DNA from: Antedon mediterranea
Lineage: Eukaryota > Echinodermata > Crinoidea > Comatulida > Antedonidae
Length of the DNA: 64,000 nucleotides
Reading direction: 5' to 3'
NCBI RefSeq assembly: GCF_964355755.1
Contig: NC_092679.1
Location: 19,518,932 to 19,582,931 of the forward strand
The translations under genes were made by a program, and so were the position numbers. Below are positions 12,820 through 24,190 of the stretch, one piece after another. The notes beneath the pieces are model-generated. The model had not been told where the DNA came from and did no database searches. It saw only the letters and a program-made list of their open reading frames with translations. Position 1 is the stretch's first letter. The number at the start of each line of letters is the position of its first letter.

Positions 12820-12930
12820 TGTATGAAAAATATCGGGATATGAACCAGCGACCTCACGCTTGCAGGTTGCAGGTATCATATTTGTACCATAATAGAGATA
12901 ACAAACATACAGAATATCCATGCTGACAAA
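12820..12930 (-). mobile_element. tRNA-like SINE fragment, reverse orientation
   Basis: GGGATATGAACCAGCGACCT is a minus-strand B-box/T-arm-like motif, followed by GCAGGTATCATATTTGTACC. No body of the two better SINE types is evident. Confidence 0.35.
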
Positions 12931-12939
12931 CGAATGATC

Positions 12940-14460
12940 CAATTTTAACATCAAGTTGTAGATTGAATGGATTGAGCATGTGCAGATGTGTGTTACGCCC
13001 TACTGCCTTCTGTAGTGTATTTGGATATTAAACTCCAATTAAAAATCGTACAAACATGAAAACATACAGTTTAAGAAAGAAGAAGGAACTTATGTTGTAT
13101 AAACAATTAATGGCCGTGATTCAGATTATATAGAATGTTTAAAAATATCAAACCTTGACAAATGTTTTCTAACTACACCTTTGCAAAGCCAAAAATAAAA
13201 TGTGTAATGTTACTTATTACTATTTATTTATTTTTATTGATAAATACACAATCTAATATTAATATTATTTAATGAGTATAGGATTTTTATTTATTTCTTG
13301 TTTATTTAATCTTATTTTATATGGTCAACTCTTAAACTTTCCAAAATTATTAATCTGAAAAAATAATTTTCAATAAACCAGACATAGACTATGGATATCT
13401 GGGTTTTAAGAAGTTGACCTGTCATAATGATAAATATCTATTCTGTGACAATGTTTAGAAAATGACTATAGATCTGTTCATTGTGATGATGTCACAATAC
13501 CATGTGATCAAAACTTGTTCTTTATGTAAATGTAAAATTGATACTTTATATTACTGTTACTGAATCAATTATTTTGTATTTTATGTACAATCTTCTTTTA
13601 AATTATTAAGTTTTAAAACATAAAATTCCTGAAAGCTGAGCTAAGCTTGAGTAGATTATGAAATCACTGGTGGGTAACAACTGCTTTGGTGTCTGTTGAC
13701 AACAAATAGAGTCACATGGTACTATGATGTCATATGATTTTGATTTATTTATATTAAGATGTTTTGTTATTAGATTACAAAATTTAGATGTTTGTAAATT
13801 GTTTGTTAATTTATATAGTTTCAATCTCAATTAATTATTGTTGTATGCCTTTAATATTATATGTGCAATAATTTAACCATTGATGAATCATTTAGTTACG
13901 TCCAAAAAGTATTCATACATAAACAAAAGACCCTCCAATTAAAAACCACTTTCATCATCACTAACAACCCACCTCCAAAAAGAGTTTTCGCCATTTTGCC
14001 TTTTAATGTCAGTGATTTTGACTTTACATGCATGTATGTTCCATAACTAAAAAAACAGCTGAGTGTTGTGTTTGCTATGAAAATAATGTCCAATTGGGAG
14101 ATTATATGAATTATGAGTTTCTTTGATATGTTGGGGGTAGGGGGATTCGATTTGATTTTAGTTCAAAATTCATACCAAATCACTCACTAAACTTTCTGTG
14201 TAGAAATACATCACAAAACATGGTACGCATTTATACTATTATGAAGAGAAAATATATATATTCATAAAGAATACTGCTGGTGCTCAACAGCTTATCAATA
14301 TTGTTGTAGTGTCTGGACAGAAAAGTGTGTAAAATGTGTGTGATAAAATAGGACATGCAATTATGCTTGTGTACTGTATACATTCAGTAAAAATGTTATT
14401 CGATTTAGAAACTTTTCCAAAAGCCCTTTTCCTCATTCATTACATCCTTATACCTTTATC
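12940..14460. other. Intergenic AT-rich DNA without recognised genes
   Basis: Small open frames in this part (for example at 13606-14093 on both strands) show no recognisable protein features or splice context. I saw no clear repeat structure. Confidence 0.5.
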
Positions 14461-14469
14461 TTGATATAG

Positions 14470-14925
14470 AGTAGAAAACCCTCCTTTGGGGACATCCCTA
14501 TTCATGGCACAGGGATATCCTTATTCAGGGGACAGGGACATCCCTATTCAGGGGACAGGGACGTCCCTATTCAGGGGACAGGGACATCCCTATTCATGGC
14601 ACAGGGACTTCCCTATTCCGAAGACAGGGGCACAAAAATTCAGGGGACAGAGACATCCCTATTCAGGGGACAGGGACATCCTTTATCCGGGAACAGGGAC
14701 ATCCCTATTCCTGGGACAGGAACATCCTTTTTTTTGGGAACAGGGACACCCCTATTCCGGGAAACAGGGACATCCCTATCCAGAGTACAGGAACATCCCT
14801 ATCCAGGGTACAGGAACATCCCTATCCAGGGTACAGGAACATCCCTATTCAGGGTACAGGAACATTCCTATTAAGGAGACACTTTCTTGGGTCCTGAAGG
14901 TGTCCTTTTCATAGGATTTCTACTG
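14470..14925. mobile_element. CAGTRGAAC-ended MITE carrying an internal 21-bp tandem array
   Basis: The left end (AGTAGAAAACCCTCCTTTGG) and right end (ATAGGATTTCTACTGTA) are imperfect inverted repeats. The right part (GGGTCCTGAAGGTGTCC) is the same as at 15779. Between them lies a tandem array derived from the subterminal word. Confidence 0.65.
14486..14875. repeat. Tandem array of GGGGACAGGGACATCCCTATTCA-like units
   Basis: About 18 units of 21-24 bp with consensus GGGACAGGGACATCCCTATT; later units drift to GGGTACAGGAACATCCCTAT. Open frames of 142 and 92 codons span it but have only repeat-derived composition. Confidence 0.92.
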
Positions 14926-15090
14926 TATTTTGGATTTCTACTGTATTTTGGATTAAGCGTTTTTATCATTGTTAACATAGATGAACACAGTATCTAAGAT
15001 TTTAGAAGTATTAACAACCAGATTTTTAAGAATATATTAATCTAATTTATTTTTCTGCAACATTTGTAGTATACTTAATTTGACAAATCC

Positions 15091-15212
15091 ACCCTACACT
15101 ATCAAACTAGACAAAAAAAGTGTGATGTGCCCAAATATGGTAGTGATATGAGGTCATCATGTCCATATATGGGCACATCACATTAACTTTGAAAGTGTAG
15201 ACTGAGCTTAAA
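15091..15212. mobile_element. MITE family 1, copy 7
   Basis: CCTACACTATCAAACTAGAC at the left, GTCCATATATGGGCACATC inside, and AAAGTGTAGACTGAGCTTAA at the right. Confidence 0.85.
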
Positions 15213-15445
15213 CCAGCCATTTTTAACAGATATAGAATAAGATTCTGTTTAGAACATAGAACACAATTGGTTTTTAATTAGTAAAAGCAAGTCACTGTTT
15301 CATCAACATCTTATTGTGTACAGAGACAGTATCTTGGTCTAGATAATTATTGTCATTTTAAAAGAGCTTGATTATTCTCGCAGTTGTTGTAAATAAATGT
15401 TGTAAAAATGTAGTAATTGATTTATTAGATTGTTCTTGGGTTTTC

Positions 15446-15593
15446 TTAAAGAGTCTTTCACACCTGTTCCAGGCACGGTTCCGGTCTGGCGCCGGCAAGT
15501 CAAAAGGAACGCCAAACGTTTTCTATGCTATGCGGCAATCGATTTGATTTGCCAGTACAGGACCTGTGCTGGAACAGATGTGAAAGAGCCTTA
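15446..15593. mobile_element. CpG-rich MITE with AAAGAGTCTTTCACACCTGT ends
   Basis: The left end TTAAAGAGTCTTTCACACCT and the right end GATGTGAAAGAGCCTTAA are inverted copies, continuing inward as GTTCCAGGCAC and GTGCTGGAAC. The core (GGTCTGGCGCCGGCAAGTC) is far richer in CpG than the neighbourhood. A TTAA is present at both edges. Single copy in this window. Confidence 0.8.
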
Positions 15594-15653
15594 ACTGTTT
15601 TTCGTAAATAGGGTGCATGGAATAAATTAGGTCTGTATAGAGTAGTGTAGTTA

Positions 15654-15817
15654 ATGTAGTGTAACTCTTCCTTTGGGTTGACACTCCTATTTCACTTCAT
15701 TGTGAAATGAACAAGTACCAATACATGTTTTAAACACTGCACCAACCCACTATTTAGGGGACACATATAAAGGTTGGTGGGTCCTGAAGGTGTCCCCTTA
15801 ATAGGGGTTCCACTGTA
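15654..15817. mobile_element. MITE with CAGTGGAAC-type ends
   Basis: The right end GTGTCCCCTTAATAGGGG plus TTCCACTGTA is well preserved; the left end (TGTAGTGTAACTCTTCCTTT) is diverged. It shares GGGTCCTGAAGGTGTCC with the element at 14470. Confidence 0.6.
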
Positions 15818-16291
15818 TTCGCTTTGCCGAACCTTGTCCAATGACCAACAGTACGTACAATATTTCCCTTAGCCAAGTGAATATGGCCACTGGTCATCAC
15901 AAATCAAAAAGGGGTGGTGTTCTAGGAATGACTTCGCAGTCCTAGTCGATGGAAAGTCTGTTCTGAATCTAGTTTGTGATTTTGATTAAAAAGGACAGAA
16001 CAATAATAATTACTGAACCATTTGCGTATAATAATTTAAGTTGAATTTAATAATTTCTAAATTATAAAATACAAAAGATAACAATATAAATTATATAATG
16101 TATAAATTTAAAAACTAGTACAGTAGAAATCTACTTATTATGGTGGATCCATACATTTCAGATACAGTATTTTAATTTTTTTGATTTTAATCAGATTATC
16201 ATCTTGTCAAAAATACAATCACATATGTTTATCTAAAGTTTTTTATATTAATAATAATGATTTAGTAATGATTATTTAGTACTTTCATTTC

Positions 16292-16429
16292 TTAAGCTCT
16301 GTCTACACTAGCAAACTTTATGTGACAAAAAAATGTGATGTTCCCATATATTGACATGATGGTGTCATATCTACCTAACTACCTTATTTGGGCACATCAC
16401 ACTTTTTTTGATAGTGTAGACAGAGCTTT
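16292..16429. mobile_element. MITE family 1, copy 8
   Basis: Ends TTAAGCTCTGTCTACACTAG and GATAGTGTAGACAGAGCTTT are both present; the interior is shortened. Confidence 0.9.
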
Positions 16430-16787
16430 ATATGTTTATCAAGCTGTAATAAAGTTCATGAAAATGTGCCATTCACAAATTCTTCCAATCAATTATTGTA
16501 AGGCAACAAAACAGTGCCAGACATGGGTCCATGATGGGATTATACCTGTAGCTGCAGTACAATATTAATCCCATGTACTAACTTAGTCATAATAAACAAT
16601 GTATCTTTGGTAATTTATGTAGATGCCGTTTTAAGGAACAGACCTGCCGCTATTTATTTAATAGCTTCTGAGATGTTTAAATAATTTAGATTTTTTTTTT
16701 TGGTTGCTATGATGCAACAGAGAGTCTCCAAACATCAATCGTGACAACCATAAGATCTGAAAGACTTCCAGTAGGTACTGTATGAAA

Positions 16788-16930
16788 GTGTGGTTCCCAC
16801 TTGGATGCAACAAGACGATATAGACACAATGCAATCACGAGCGACAGTTTTGATGATCTTGATTGGTCAAATTACTTGCTGTGCGTTTACGTCCTTGTTG
16901 TGTCGCATCCAAGTGGAAACCAAGCTTAAA
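16788..16930. mobile_element. MITE family 3 (TGGTTCCCACT ends), in the zinc-finger gene 3' flank
   Basis: GTGTGGTTCCCACTTGGATG at the left is inverted at the right as CATCCAAGTGGAAACCAAGC. Related copies are at 32372 and 60853. Its edge is only about 6 bp from the stop codon of the minus-strand zinc-finger gene, so it is probably transcribed as 3' UTR. Confidence 0.85.
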
Positions 16931-16936
16931 GAAAAG

Positions 16937-19900
16937 TTAATTTATAAGAAGAATTCTAATATTTCCTTCCATGTCTCTGAGTGGGTTAGTAATCTCACTG
17001 AGAGACGCCAAACAAGAGGCAATATCTTCAGTTTCTTCTTGATCTGTTGATATCACAGTCTTTTCCTCTTTTGCAATCTGTGCCAATACATTTAGTTGAG
17101 AATCAGACGGCATAAGCAGAGCATTCGAGTTGTCGTGCATGGACGGTTTTTGTTCCGTTTCTTCAACCGGACTTGGTTCTACCTTATCAATCATTTTATG
17201 AGTCTTTGCTAAATGTATTCCATCTGTTTTTAAGACTTTCCCATGCTTTGCATATAAATGTCTTTTATACGTGTTCCTGGTTTTGAACCGGGCAGAGCAC
17301 TCAGTGCAGCCAAATGGTTCCTCGCCCGTGTGTCGTCGCAGGTGTTCCCTGAAATGACTGGCGTGTCTGAATTCTCTGCCGCAATGTTCGCAAGTAAACC
17401 GACTTTGGTCGTTATGGATCATCATGTGATACTTGAGACTGTGTAGCCGAGTGAATGTAGCTGAACAAACTTTGCAGGAGTATGGTTTTATACCTGTAAA
17501 TGAAAAAAAAAAATTGTTGTGGAGCTTTAGATTGGTGGTTAATCTTCTTGCTTTCCAATCTCAAGGTTCAGGGTTAAATTCTGACCTAGTGCCAGGGTTG
17601 TAACTCCCTACTCCTAACTACACTCCCTAAGCCTCAGATAAGACTTAGTCTATAAGCACGATAAATTATTAAATAGTTTATCCATCCTGTAATTAGCAAG
17701 TTACTATGTCTATGAAATGAAACAGATCAGATTGATGAACTGGCTACCAAAATAATTGACTATTCCATATATTGTTTGGGGTTACTTTTATAAAATGTGT
17801 GTGTGCATGTTAACTTACCTGCATGACTCCTGTAGTGGGCACGCAGAGTTCCAAATGCAGTGAGCATCTTTCCACAAATCTCGCATTCCAATAGTTCCCC
17901 CTTTCTAATACGACTTCGTTTGCGTGACTGGTATAAGAGTTCCAAGGCTTGTTTCTAGATGTTTTGATAAAAATATTTACTGGTAATAATTTATTTTTCA
18001 ATATTTTTAGATATTTTTTTAACAGTATTACAAGGAATTTAGCTTTTTAGTAATTGCCACTTGCATTATATGCAAAACTTATTGGGTACTTTATGCAGTT
18101 GTTGTAGATTACTGGCCCAGTAAGTCCCTCGCTAGTAACATGTAAGTTGAAATAGCAATAATAAGTAATGGTACAAAAAAAAAAATTCTTGAAGCATTGT
18201 GAAAACAAATGAAAGGGGAAAATGGGAGAAAGTCAAAGTTTAATGTATGTGGATATGCTGTCATCTCTAACCAGAGTTTAAACTGATGGACTGCAGTTAG
18301 CATCAGTAACACAAAGACAACCACTTACTCTTATTCTTCTCTCATCAGGTGTCAAATGTTGAAAGAGTTCATAGTTGATGACTGCCAGTTGTGGATCCTG
18401 CTTCCTTTTCTTTTTACCTTTTGTCAGGCCAACATCCTGACATACATTGTCCATATCAAAGTCTGTCACAATCTCCACACTATCAATATCAGCTGTAGAA
18501 CTCTTAAACGGCTTCTCTTTCATATCAAGACGCTCTTCTTCTACCACTTCCTCCTCTTGAAAAACTACTTGATAATCTTGATAATCTTGACTAGTAATTT
18601 CCGGTTCAGGTATTGGCATACCAGATGAGTCAGTATGTAGAGCTGTTGGCAGAGGTTTTGTTGGAAGGAGCGCGTAGACGTGGTCGACATGAGGCGGTGT
18701 AAGAGGAACGACCTCCATCATGGCAATCAGGTCATCAGCAGTACCCTGCATGTATGTCTGTACGACGATCTCTGCACCAATATTATCTGCATTGATTTCC
18801 TCTGTTATACAGTTCTCACCAATAGGTAGATCAAAAATGAACTCTGAGCTTTCTGAAGATATGTCTCTCTGTAATGATTTTGGAGGTCTTCCTAACTTAA
18901 CTTCTTCTTTTGGTAAATCTATGACATTATTTACTGACAGACTCTGCTCTTCGACTGTCTGTCTTGGGATTTTTATATCTGCATCTTCTGGTTTGTTGGG
19001 TGTTTCTGAGGTACTGGATAGGTTGATCAATCTTCCTTTGGGTAGAAACACAAGTTCATTCACTCCTTCATCAGAATGAATGATTGTAAACTTGTCATCA
19101 ATGTGTTTACTGTCACTATGCAACACTTTAGCTAGTATTCTTTCACTTCTTCTTCCTTGTTTTGTTGCGTCTTGCTCATCTTCATTTTCCGACTCTTTCA
19201 TGAAATGCTTTTGGGGAGATGTTTCTGAAGCTATATAAATAGATGTAATTTGTTAAAATAAATGTATCAAACTAGTTTGCCCAAATATGGTAGGAATGTC
19301 ACATCATCATGTCCATATATGGGCACATCACATGTTTTTGTCACATAAAGTTTGATAGTGTAGAGAGAGATTTAGAGTTAGAAAGCATGTGTCCACATAA
19401 TCAAGATATCTTAGTAAGTTAACATAAATTAAATGATTGAACTTACATTCACTGTCTACACAAAGTGGCCTCTTCACTGCAGTGATATTAACAGTATCCT
19501 TTGCTCTCTTTGAATCTGGATCTAAAATAATAAACAAAATAAATAATTTTTTATATTTTGCATATTGATGTAATTTTCTGGAAAAAATAATCCCAGTTGG
19601 TTTAAGCTGAATAACTTGTTGACTCTCTAGACCCAACAAAGCTTAACTTATACAGTGGTTTTGATTACCCAAATTACTGAGTGTCAGGAGTTCCCCAATA
19701 TGTCGAAGTAGATGCCGTCGAATCTCCTCCTTGGTGTCCGAAGCTGAACCGCAAAAAACCTCTCTGCAATTATGCGGCATCATCTGACAGCTGTACTCGT
19801 GCTGGATGATCGTGCTTGATCGATCTTTAGGAATCTGCTTGGTGGTATGAATGGCGTACTTGTCAACAAGTTCTGTTACCGGTAAACGTCGTAATAGATC

Positions 19901-20804
19901 TACGTTCAGCGACTCCTCTTCTGCGAGTTTACTTTTCTTTGATTTGGTTCCAGAATGAGATGGTACTATCTTTTTCTAAAAAAATAAATATTAATGTTTT
20001 ATTTTACATTTGCAAACAATCAATCGTTCCATTTTTAAAACGCCAAAAATAAAAAATATTGATTCTTACAATTATTTAATACAGTTTTTTATTTTTTTAG
20101 TTATTTTCTATTGTCACCAAGTGTAACACCAGGAAACAACCTTACTTTTGTTCCTTTCTTTGATGGTGTCTGTGGTTTCTTTTTCGCTTTTTTTAATGGG
20201 GAAGGTGGCGACAGATTTTTTGCCATCATCTTGCTCACGATTCGGCTTGACCTTCGTGTACTTTGTGGCACTTCTGAATCTAATTGGTGACCTGAAGTTT
20301 CTTTTGATACAAAAGATTTTTAGTTATAGGAAAAAAAGATTGATTTATTATTTAAAAAACAAAATAAACAATACAAACATTCTAAAGAAGGGAAAATACA
20401 ACTTTATTTTGGAGAACAAAGACCATATCTTTCTTAAAAGTTTGTCTTATCATGGATTGATTCTATTTCTTCAATACAATTGAAATTTTAAGTATAAAAT
20501 AGGCCTATATAAACATATTTTGTTGTTAAATATATTTATACTTTATATCATTTAAACATAATAAAGTTAAACACAGTGTTTATAGTTTGTACAGTACGTT
20601 CTGTATGTATGTAGCAGCACACACAGCAGCAAGTCACGAAGACGAAATACGATTGTCATTGCTGAATATTATAACAATCATTTTTAATGCTTTAAGCAGA
20701 AATCTGTTATGTAAAATATAACTCTAGTAAGGCTACATACCATCTGGTACACATAGCTCCAAAGATCGCTGAGGTTTGTTTTGTTTTCTCTTGGTTGAAG
20801 ACAT
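16937..20804 (-). CDS. Four-finger C2H2 zinc-finger protein, 731 residues, complete (7 exons)
   Basis: Exons in order on the minus strand: 20741-20804 (ATG), 20146-20300, 19669-19975, 19447-19521, 18329-19230, 17819-17954, 16937-17493 (TAA). Every junction is GT/AG and the phases join to one frame of 732 codons. The N-terminus is basic (MSSTKRKQNKPQRS; LKKAKKKPQTPSKK). Residues about 74-175 hold a Cys/His-bearing block with C136, C143, C148, H161 and H165. The large middle exon is acidic and Ser/Thr rich, with an AT-hook-like GRPPK near residue 314. Four C2H2 fingers follow at about 525-545, 553-573, 581-601 and 609-630; fingers 3 and 4 are joined by a TGEEPFG linker close to the classical TGEKP. 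The architecture indicates a nuclear DNA-binding regulator. I do not recognise the orthologue. The open frame 18278-18324 read past the donor is intronic. Confidence 0.9.
17519..17715 (+). mobile_element. tRNA-derived SINE, body type B
   Basis: Head with AGATTGGTGGTTAATCTTC and a B-box-like GGTTCAGGGTTAAATTC. The body contains CTAGTGCCAGGGTTGTAAC, GCCTCAGATAAGACTTAG and TTTATCCATCCTGTAATTAG, shared almost word for word with the SINE at 57440. It lies in the last intron of the zinc-finger gene, antisense to it. Confidence 0.85.
19265..19373. mobile_element. MITE family 1, copy 9 (left end truncated)
   Basis: Starts inside the left arm (TCAAACTAGTTTGCCCAAAT) and retains the right end as TTTGATAGTGTAGAGAGAGA. 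It lies in the intron between the zinc-finger gene exons at 19447 and 18329-19230. Confidence 0.82.
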
Positions 20805-21374
20805 TTTAATTGATTTAAATCAATTTTTGCGTCTTCTGCTCCAATTTGAAGTCGTCTGCTTTGCGAATTGTAAGCGAGGTCATATTATATGACCCAGAAA
20901 TAAGTTTTTTATTTTTGGAATATTTTCTTAATTTATATTAATCTTACGTAGATTATAAAGCACATAATTTCAAATTAAACAATAAAATTATTTTAAAACC
21001 TCCAAATAATATTTTTATAATTTTAGAATAATCAATGATGTGCCGGAAATGGCGATTTCCGATTTTTCGATGTCGTAAAAATAGCAAAAGGTTTTTGTTG
21101 ACACTCTGTTTTCCAAAGGTCAAATTTTACTGCACACCCCACATCAAAATTGAGAAAAAATAAGAAACATTGTAAGTTGATTGTAGATAATTTATTTGAT
21201 TTGGCATGTTATGTGTGGCATTAAACGTGTGTAACATACTTGGTGAATATTATAGTATAATGTTATAACAGATACCAAAATTGTATAACGAAATCCATTA
21301 ATATTGATATTGGTCTCTACTAAAATAGGCCACACAAGCTAGGCCTAGCCAGTCAAAGAAAGGAGGAGAGCTAG
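20805..21374. other. 5' flank of the zinc-finger gene
   Basis: No TATA box at a convincing distance is visible. A few CpG-containing words (TTTTTCGATGTCGTAAAA) stand out in AT-rich DNA. The promoter is probably here, but nothing in the sequence pins it down. Confidence 0.3.
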
Positions 21375-21403
21375 TATTACTATTACTATTACTATTACTA
21401 TTA
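21375..21403. repeat. (ATTACT)n microsatellite
   Basis: Four to five perfect ATTACT units, next to AGGCCTAG-rich sequence that recurs through the window. Confidence 0.85.
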
Positions 21404-21477
21404 GGAGGGGTAGTTAGGCCTACTAAATTATCTTGCTATCACTAGACTGAGGCCTAGGCCTAGTCTAATAGGGATCC

Positions 21478-21680
21478 AGTCAAGTCGCCCCATCGCAAAG
21501 TCGCCCCATACAAAGTCGCCCAATACAAAGTCGCCCCATCGCAAAGTCGCCCCAAAACAAAGTCGCCCCGGCACAGTCGCCCCATCGCAAAGTCGCCCCA
21601 TTACAAAGTCGCCCCATCGCAAAGTCGCTCCATCGCAAAGTCGCCCCAACGCAAAGTCGCCCCATTGCAAAGTCGCCCAC
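21478..21680. repeat. Left arm: tandem AAAGTCGCCCCATCGC array
   Basis: Around 12 units of mostly 16-17 bp; variants replace ATCGCA with ATACA, ATTACA or AAAACA. The order of the outer variants mirrors the right arm. Confidence 0.93.
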
Positions 21681-21772
21681 GGTTTTAATCATATTGGGTG
21701 CGTTTGATATCGATTGCGTTGTTACTTTGGTTGCGCTAAATGTCGTATACATTATAATGTTTATCATATTAT

Positions 21773-22658
21773 ATATGTTATGCGCGATTTGAACGATTTG
21801 CGCAATTTGAAATTGCGCAAAAAAAATCCTTACGCAATTTGAATTGAAACATGTGTTTCAAATTGCGCAAGCAACGTATTAAATTGCGCAAGTAATCTGC
21901 AAATTGCGCAAAGTTTTTCGACAGATTGTGAAATCATGCACACCCATATTTTTATAGTAATTTCTAAGAATGATTCAAAATTAAAGATAAATATCGCATT
22001 TCCTTATTTTAGTAGTGCAAATATTGTTATAAGTTAGCATACCGTCGAAGAACCGACGAAGGAAAACGAAGCGGTGGTGTTCCACCAGGCGGGCGTGGCG
22101 CGGGCGGCCGGCTATACTACTCTAGCCTAGCTAGGGTCTGGACTACTGATACTGACTAGGTTACATGGCCTAGCTTAAACTAATATTAAAAACTTAATTT
22201 TTACATTTATTTTGATTTATTTCAAGTTACAGTGATAATATTATTTAATTGTAATAATAAATGTTATGTATTTATTATACACATGTTATCTTCGCATTTA
22301 TTATGTTTTATTTTGAGTTATTTAGTTTCCAATAAATTATTATAATACCGATTGTCTGGTAGAATTTTGTTGCGCAATTTGAAAATTTACAGTTCGTTTT
22401 CAAATTGCGCAAAGGTGTCATTTTGCGCAAGAACTATCTTGCGCAATTTACAAATTGTGCAGCGCAATTTAAAATTGCGCAAAGATTTTCTTGCGCAATT
22501 TGAAATTGCGCAAGTTGATTGCGCAATTTGAAATTGCGCAAAAAAATCCTTGCGCAATTTTAAATTGCGCAAGAATTCTTTGCGCAATTTCAAATTGCGC
22601 AAGGATTTTTTTGCGCAATTTCAAATTGCGCAAATCGTTCAAATCGCGCATAACATAT
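21773..22658. mobile_element. Inner inverted-repeat element built from TTGCGCAATTTGAAATTGCGCAA-type palindromes
   Basis: The left terminus ATATGTTATGCGCGATTTGA is matched by the inverse of the right terminus (CAAATCGCGCATAACATAT). Next to both ends are runs of TTGCGCAATTTGAAATTGCG-type palindromes: three to four at the left (21790-21915), about nine at the right (22370-22640). The middle has a short CpG-rich stretch (22030-22115) and AT-rich filler. It is nested in the larger composite element. Confidence 0.8.
22370..22645. repeat. Tandem array of palindromic TTGCGCAA...TTGCGCAA units
   Basis: Units of about 27-32 bp, each an inverted repeat of TTGCGCAATTT separated from the next by GGATTTTT or AGAATTC-like spacers. 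Each unit can form its own hairpin. Open frames across it (71 and 60 codons, minus strand) are repeat-derived. Confidence 0.9.
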
Positions 22659-23969
22659 ACATAATTTGTGTTTTAATTTTTATTTTACAGGTTTTAATGG
22701 AGTGATGTGCTTTTTAAAAATCATTAAAAAAAATAGTTCCTAAAAAGATTATCCCTGATTTATAGTTTCGAAAATGTTAATTTAATATGATTTTAAAATT
22801 AGTTACCAGAGCCACAATTACGAATCTTTCTTCAACCTACGCGTGGATACCAGCTAATTTTTTAGGATAATATAATAAATGTATAAAAATGTGTAGTACT
22901 AGTAGTAGGCCTTCGTATAGATTTACAGTAGTTAAAACAATAACAGTGTTGTGAGACAATGAGTGTTAGGCTACTTATTGATCATTTTGCATTTATTGAC
23001 AAGTTATGTGTCTTAATTTTATAATGACTTTTCAAAATGAAGAAATAAGAAAAAAGGATTTCATCGCCGATATGATTGTTTTACATGCAGGTATTTTAGT
23101 AAAATTAAAATGCTACATTTTGACCATGGAAAAACCATCGTACAGTATCGTGTGCGTGTTTTTTAAAAAGGGGAATCCCCGACGGTCAGCAGAAAGACGT
23201 AGCAGCTGTGAGGAAACAGATACCAGAAGGCGCAGCTCCGATTGGTTTCAGAGAATGTTTCAGATGGCGAGTCGCCTTTTATTCAACAGCACAATGATAA
23301 TTTTACTGAAGAAATTCTTTTCAACCCTTTTGGTTATAGAACATTCTAATTATCATGCCTAATAAATATCCTCATATCGGGTGTTTATTTAATTTTAAAT
23401 TAAACAAGACACTGAAGAGGTACGGAATAATACGTACACGACGGACGTACGACGAATACACACACGCCCGTCATCATTTACGACATATAGTGGTGATATG
23501 ATGCAATTTTATAATGGATATAATGATGGGATTGCCTTTCCAGGCTTACAATCAAGAATCGCATCGACACAATGTAGTTGATATGGGGTTTAAAAAGGCA
23601 CATCGCCTAAACTTTCCCATTATAACTAAACTAAACTAAACTAAACAATCAATGTTCATTGTTATATGTATATAATAATAGTAAACTGAATGTTTATAAA
23701 TAAATTGTTTTACGTAATTTGTTGCATATAAAATAAAAGACACAGACGTAGCCTACGTTTCCTATAAAATATTTCACATTTTAATAATTATGTACTGTTA
23801 AATGACATTATGCTGGATAATACTATAATCTTAAACTATGTTTACATATTATTAATATAGGCCTAATAATAATAATAAATATTCACCAAAGTAAAAATGA
23901 TCTAGATCGTATAACATCATTTTATCGCGACCAAAATTAAACGCAACCGATTTCGAACGCGACTGATAT

Positions 23970-24190
23970 CATCGTAAAACTCCGGCGGGGTTTCCCCATC
24001 TTGAGATGGTGCGTTGTAACCGGCGGAGTAATTACGGGGGTTTCCCTCTGGTAAGCTAGCACGTTAGAGTGCGACCGCGGAGTGATTAGTCGGGGGCTTC
24101 GTCTCTGATGATGGGAGTGCGTGCCGATCGTGTGACCTGAGAGTGAGACTAGGGCCTACATGGCGGGGCTTCCCCCTTTTATGCCTACAC
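23970..24190. repeat. GC-rich block with about three diverged internal repeats
   Basis: The motif GGCGGGGTTTCCCCATCT recurs as GGCGGAGTAATTACGGGGGT plus TTCCCTCTGG, and as GTCGGGGGCTTCGTCTCTG, spaced roughly 55-70 bp apart. It abuts the right arm of the composite element. Confidence 0.5.

Noticed and set aside
14486-14914. 142-codon Gly/Pro/Ser-rich frame resembling a repetitive structural protein
   Set aside because: It comes from the 21-bp tandem array inside a MITE; two frames give similar repeats and there is no splice or promoter context.
18720-19079. 119-codon plus-strand frame
   Set aside because: It is the antisense shadow of the large middle exon of the minus-strand zinc-finger gene.
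21428-21767. Gly/Arg/Leu/Cys-rich repeated frames (and their counterparts at 24204-24462)
   Set aside because: They translate the AAAGTCGCCCC arrays that form the arms of the fold-back-like element.
22387-22651. Repeated RNLKLRK-type frames as a leucine/lysine-rich peptide gene
   Set aside because: They are translations of the TTGCGCAATTTGAAATTGCGCAA palindromes.
23006-23362. 118-codon frame inside the composite element as a transposase gene
   Set aside because: No catalytic motif, domain or intron context was recognisable; length alone is not enough.
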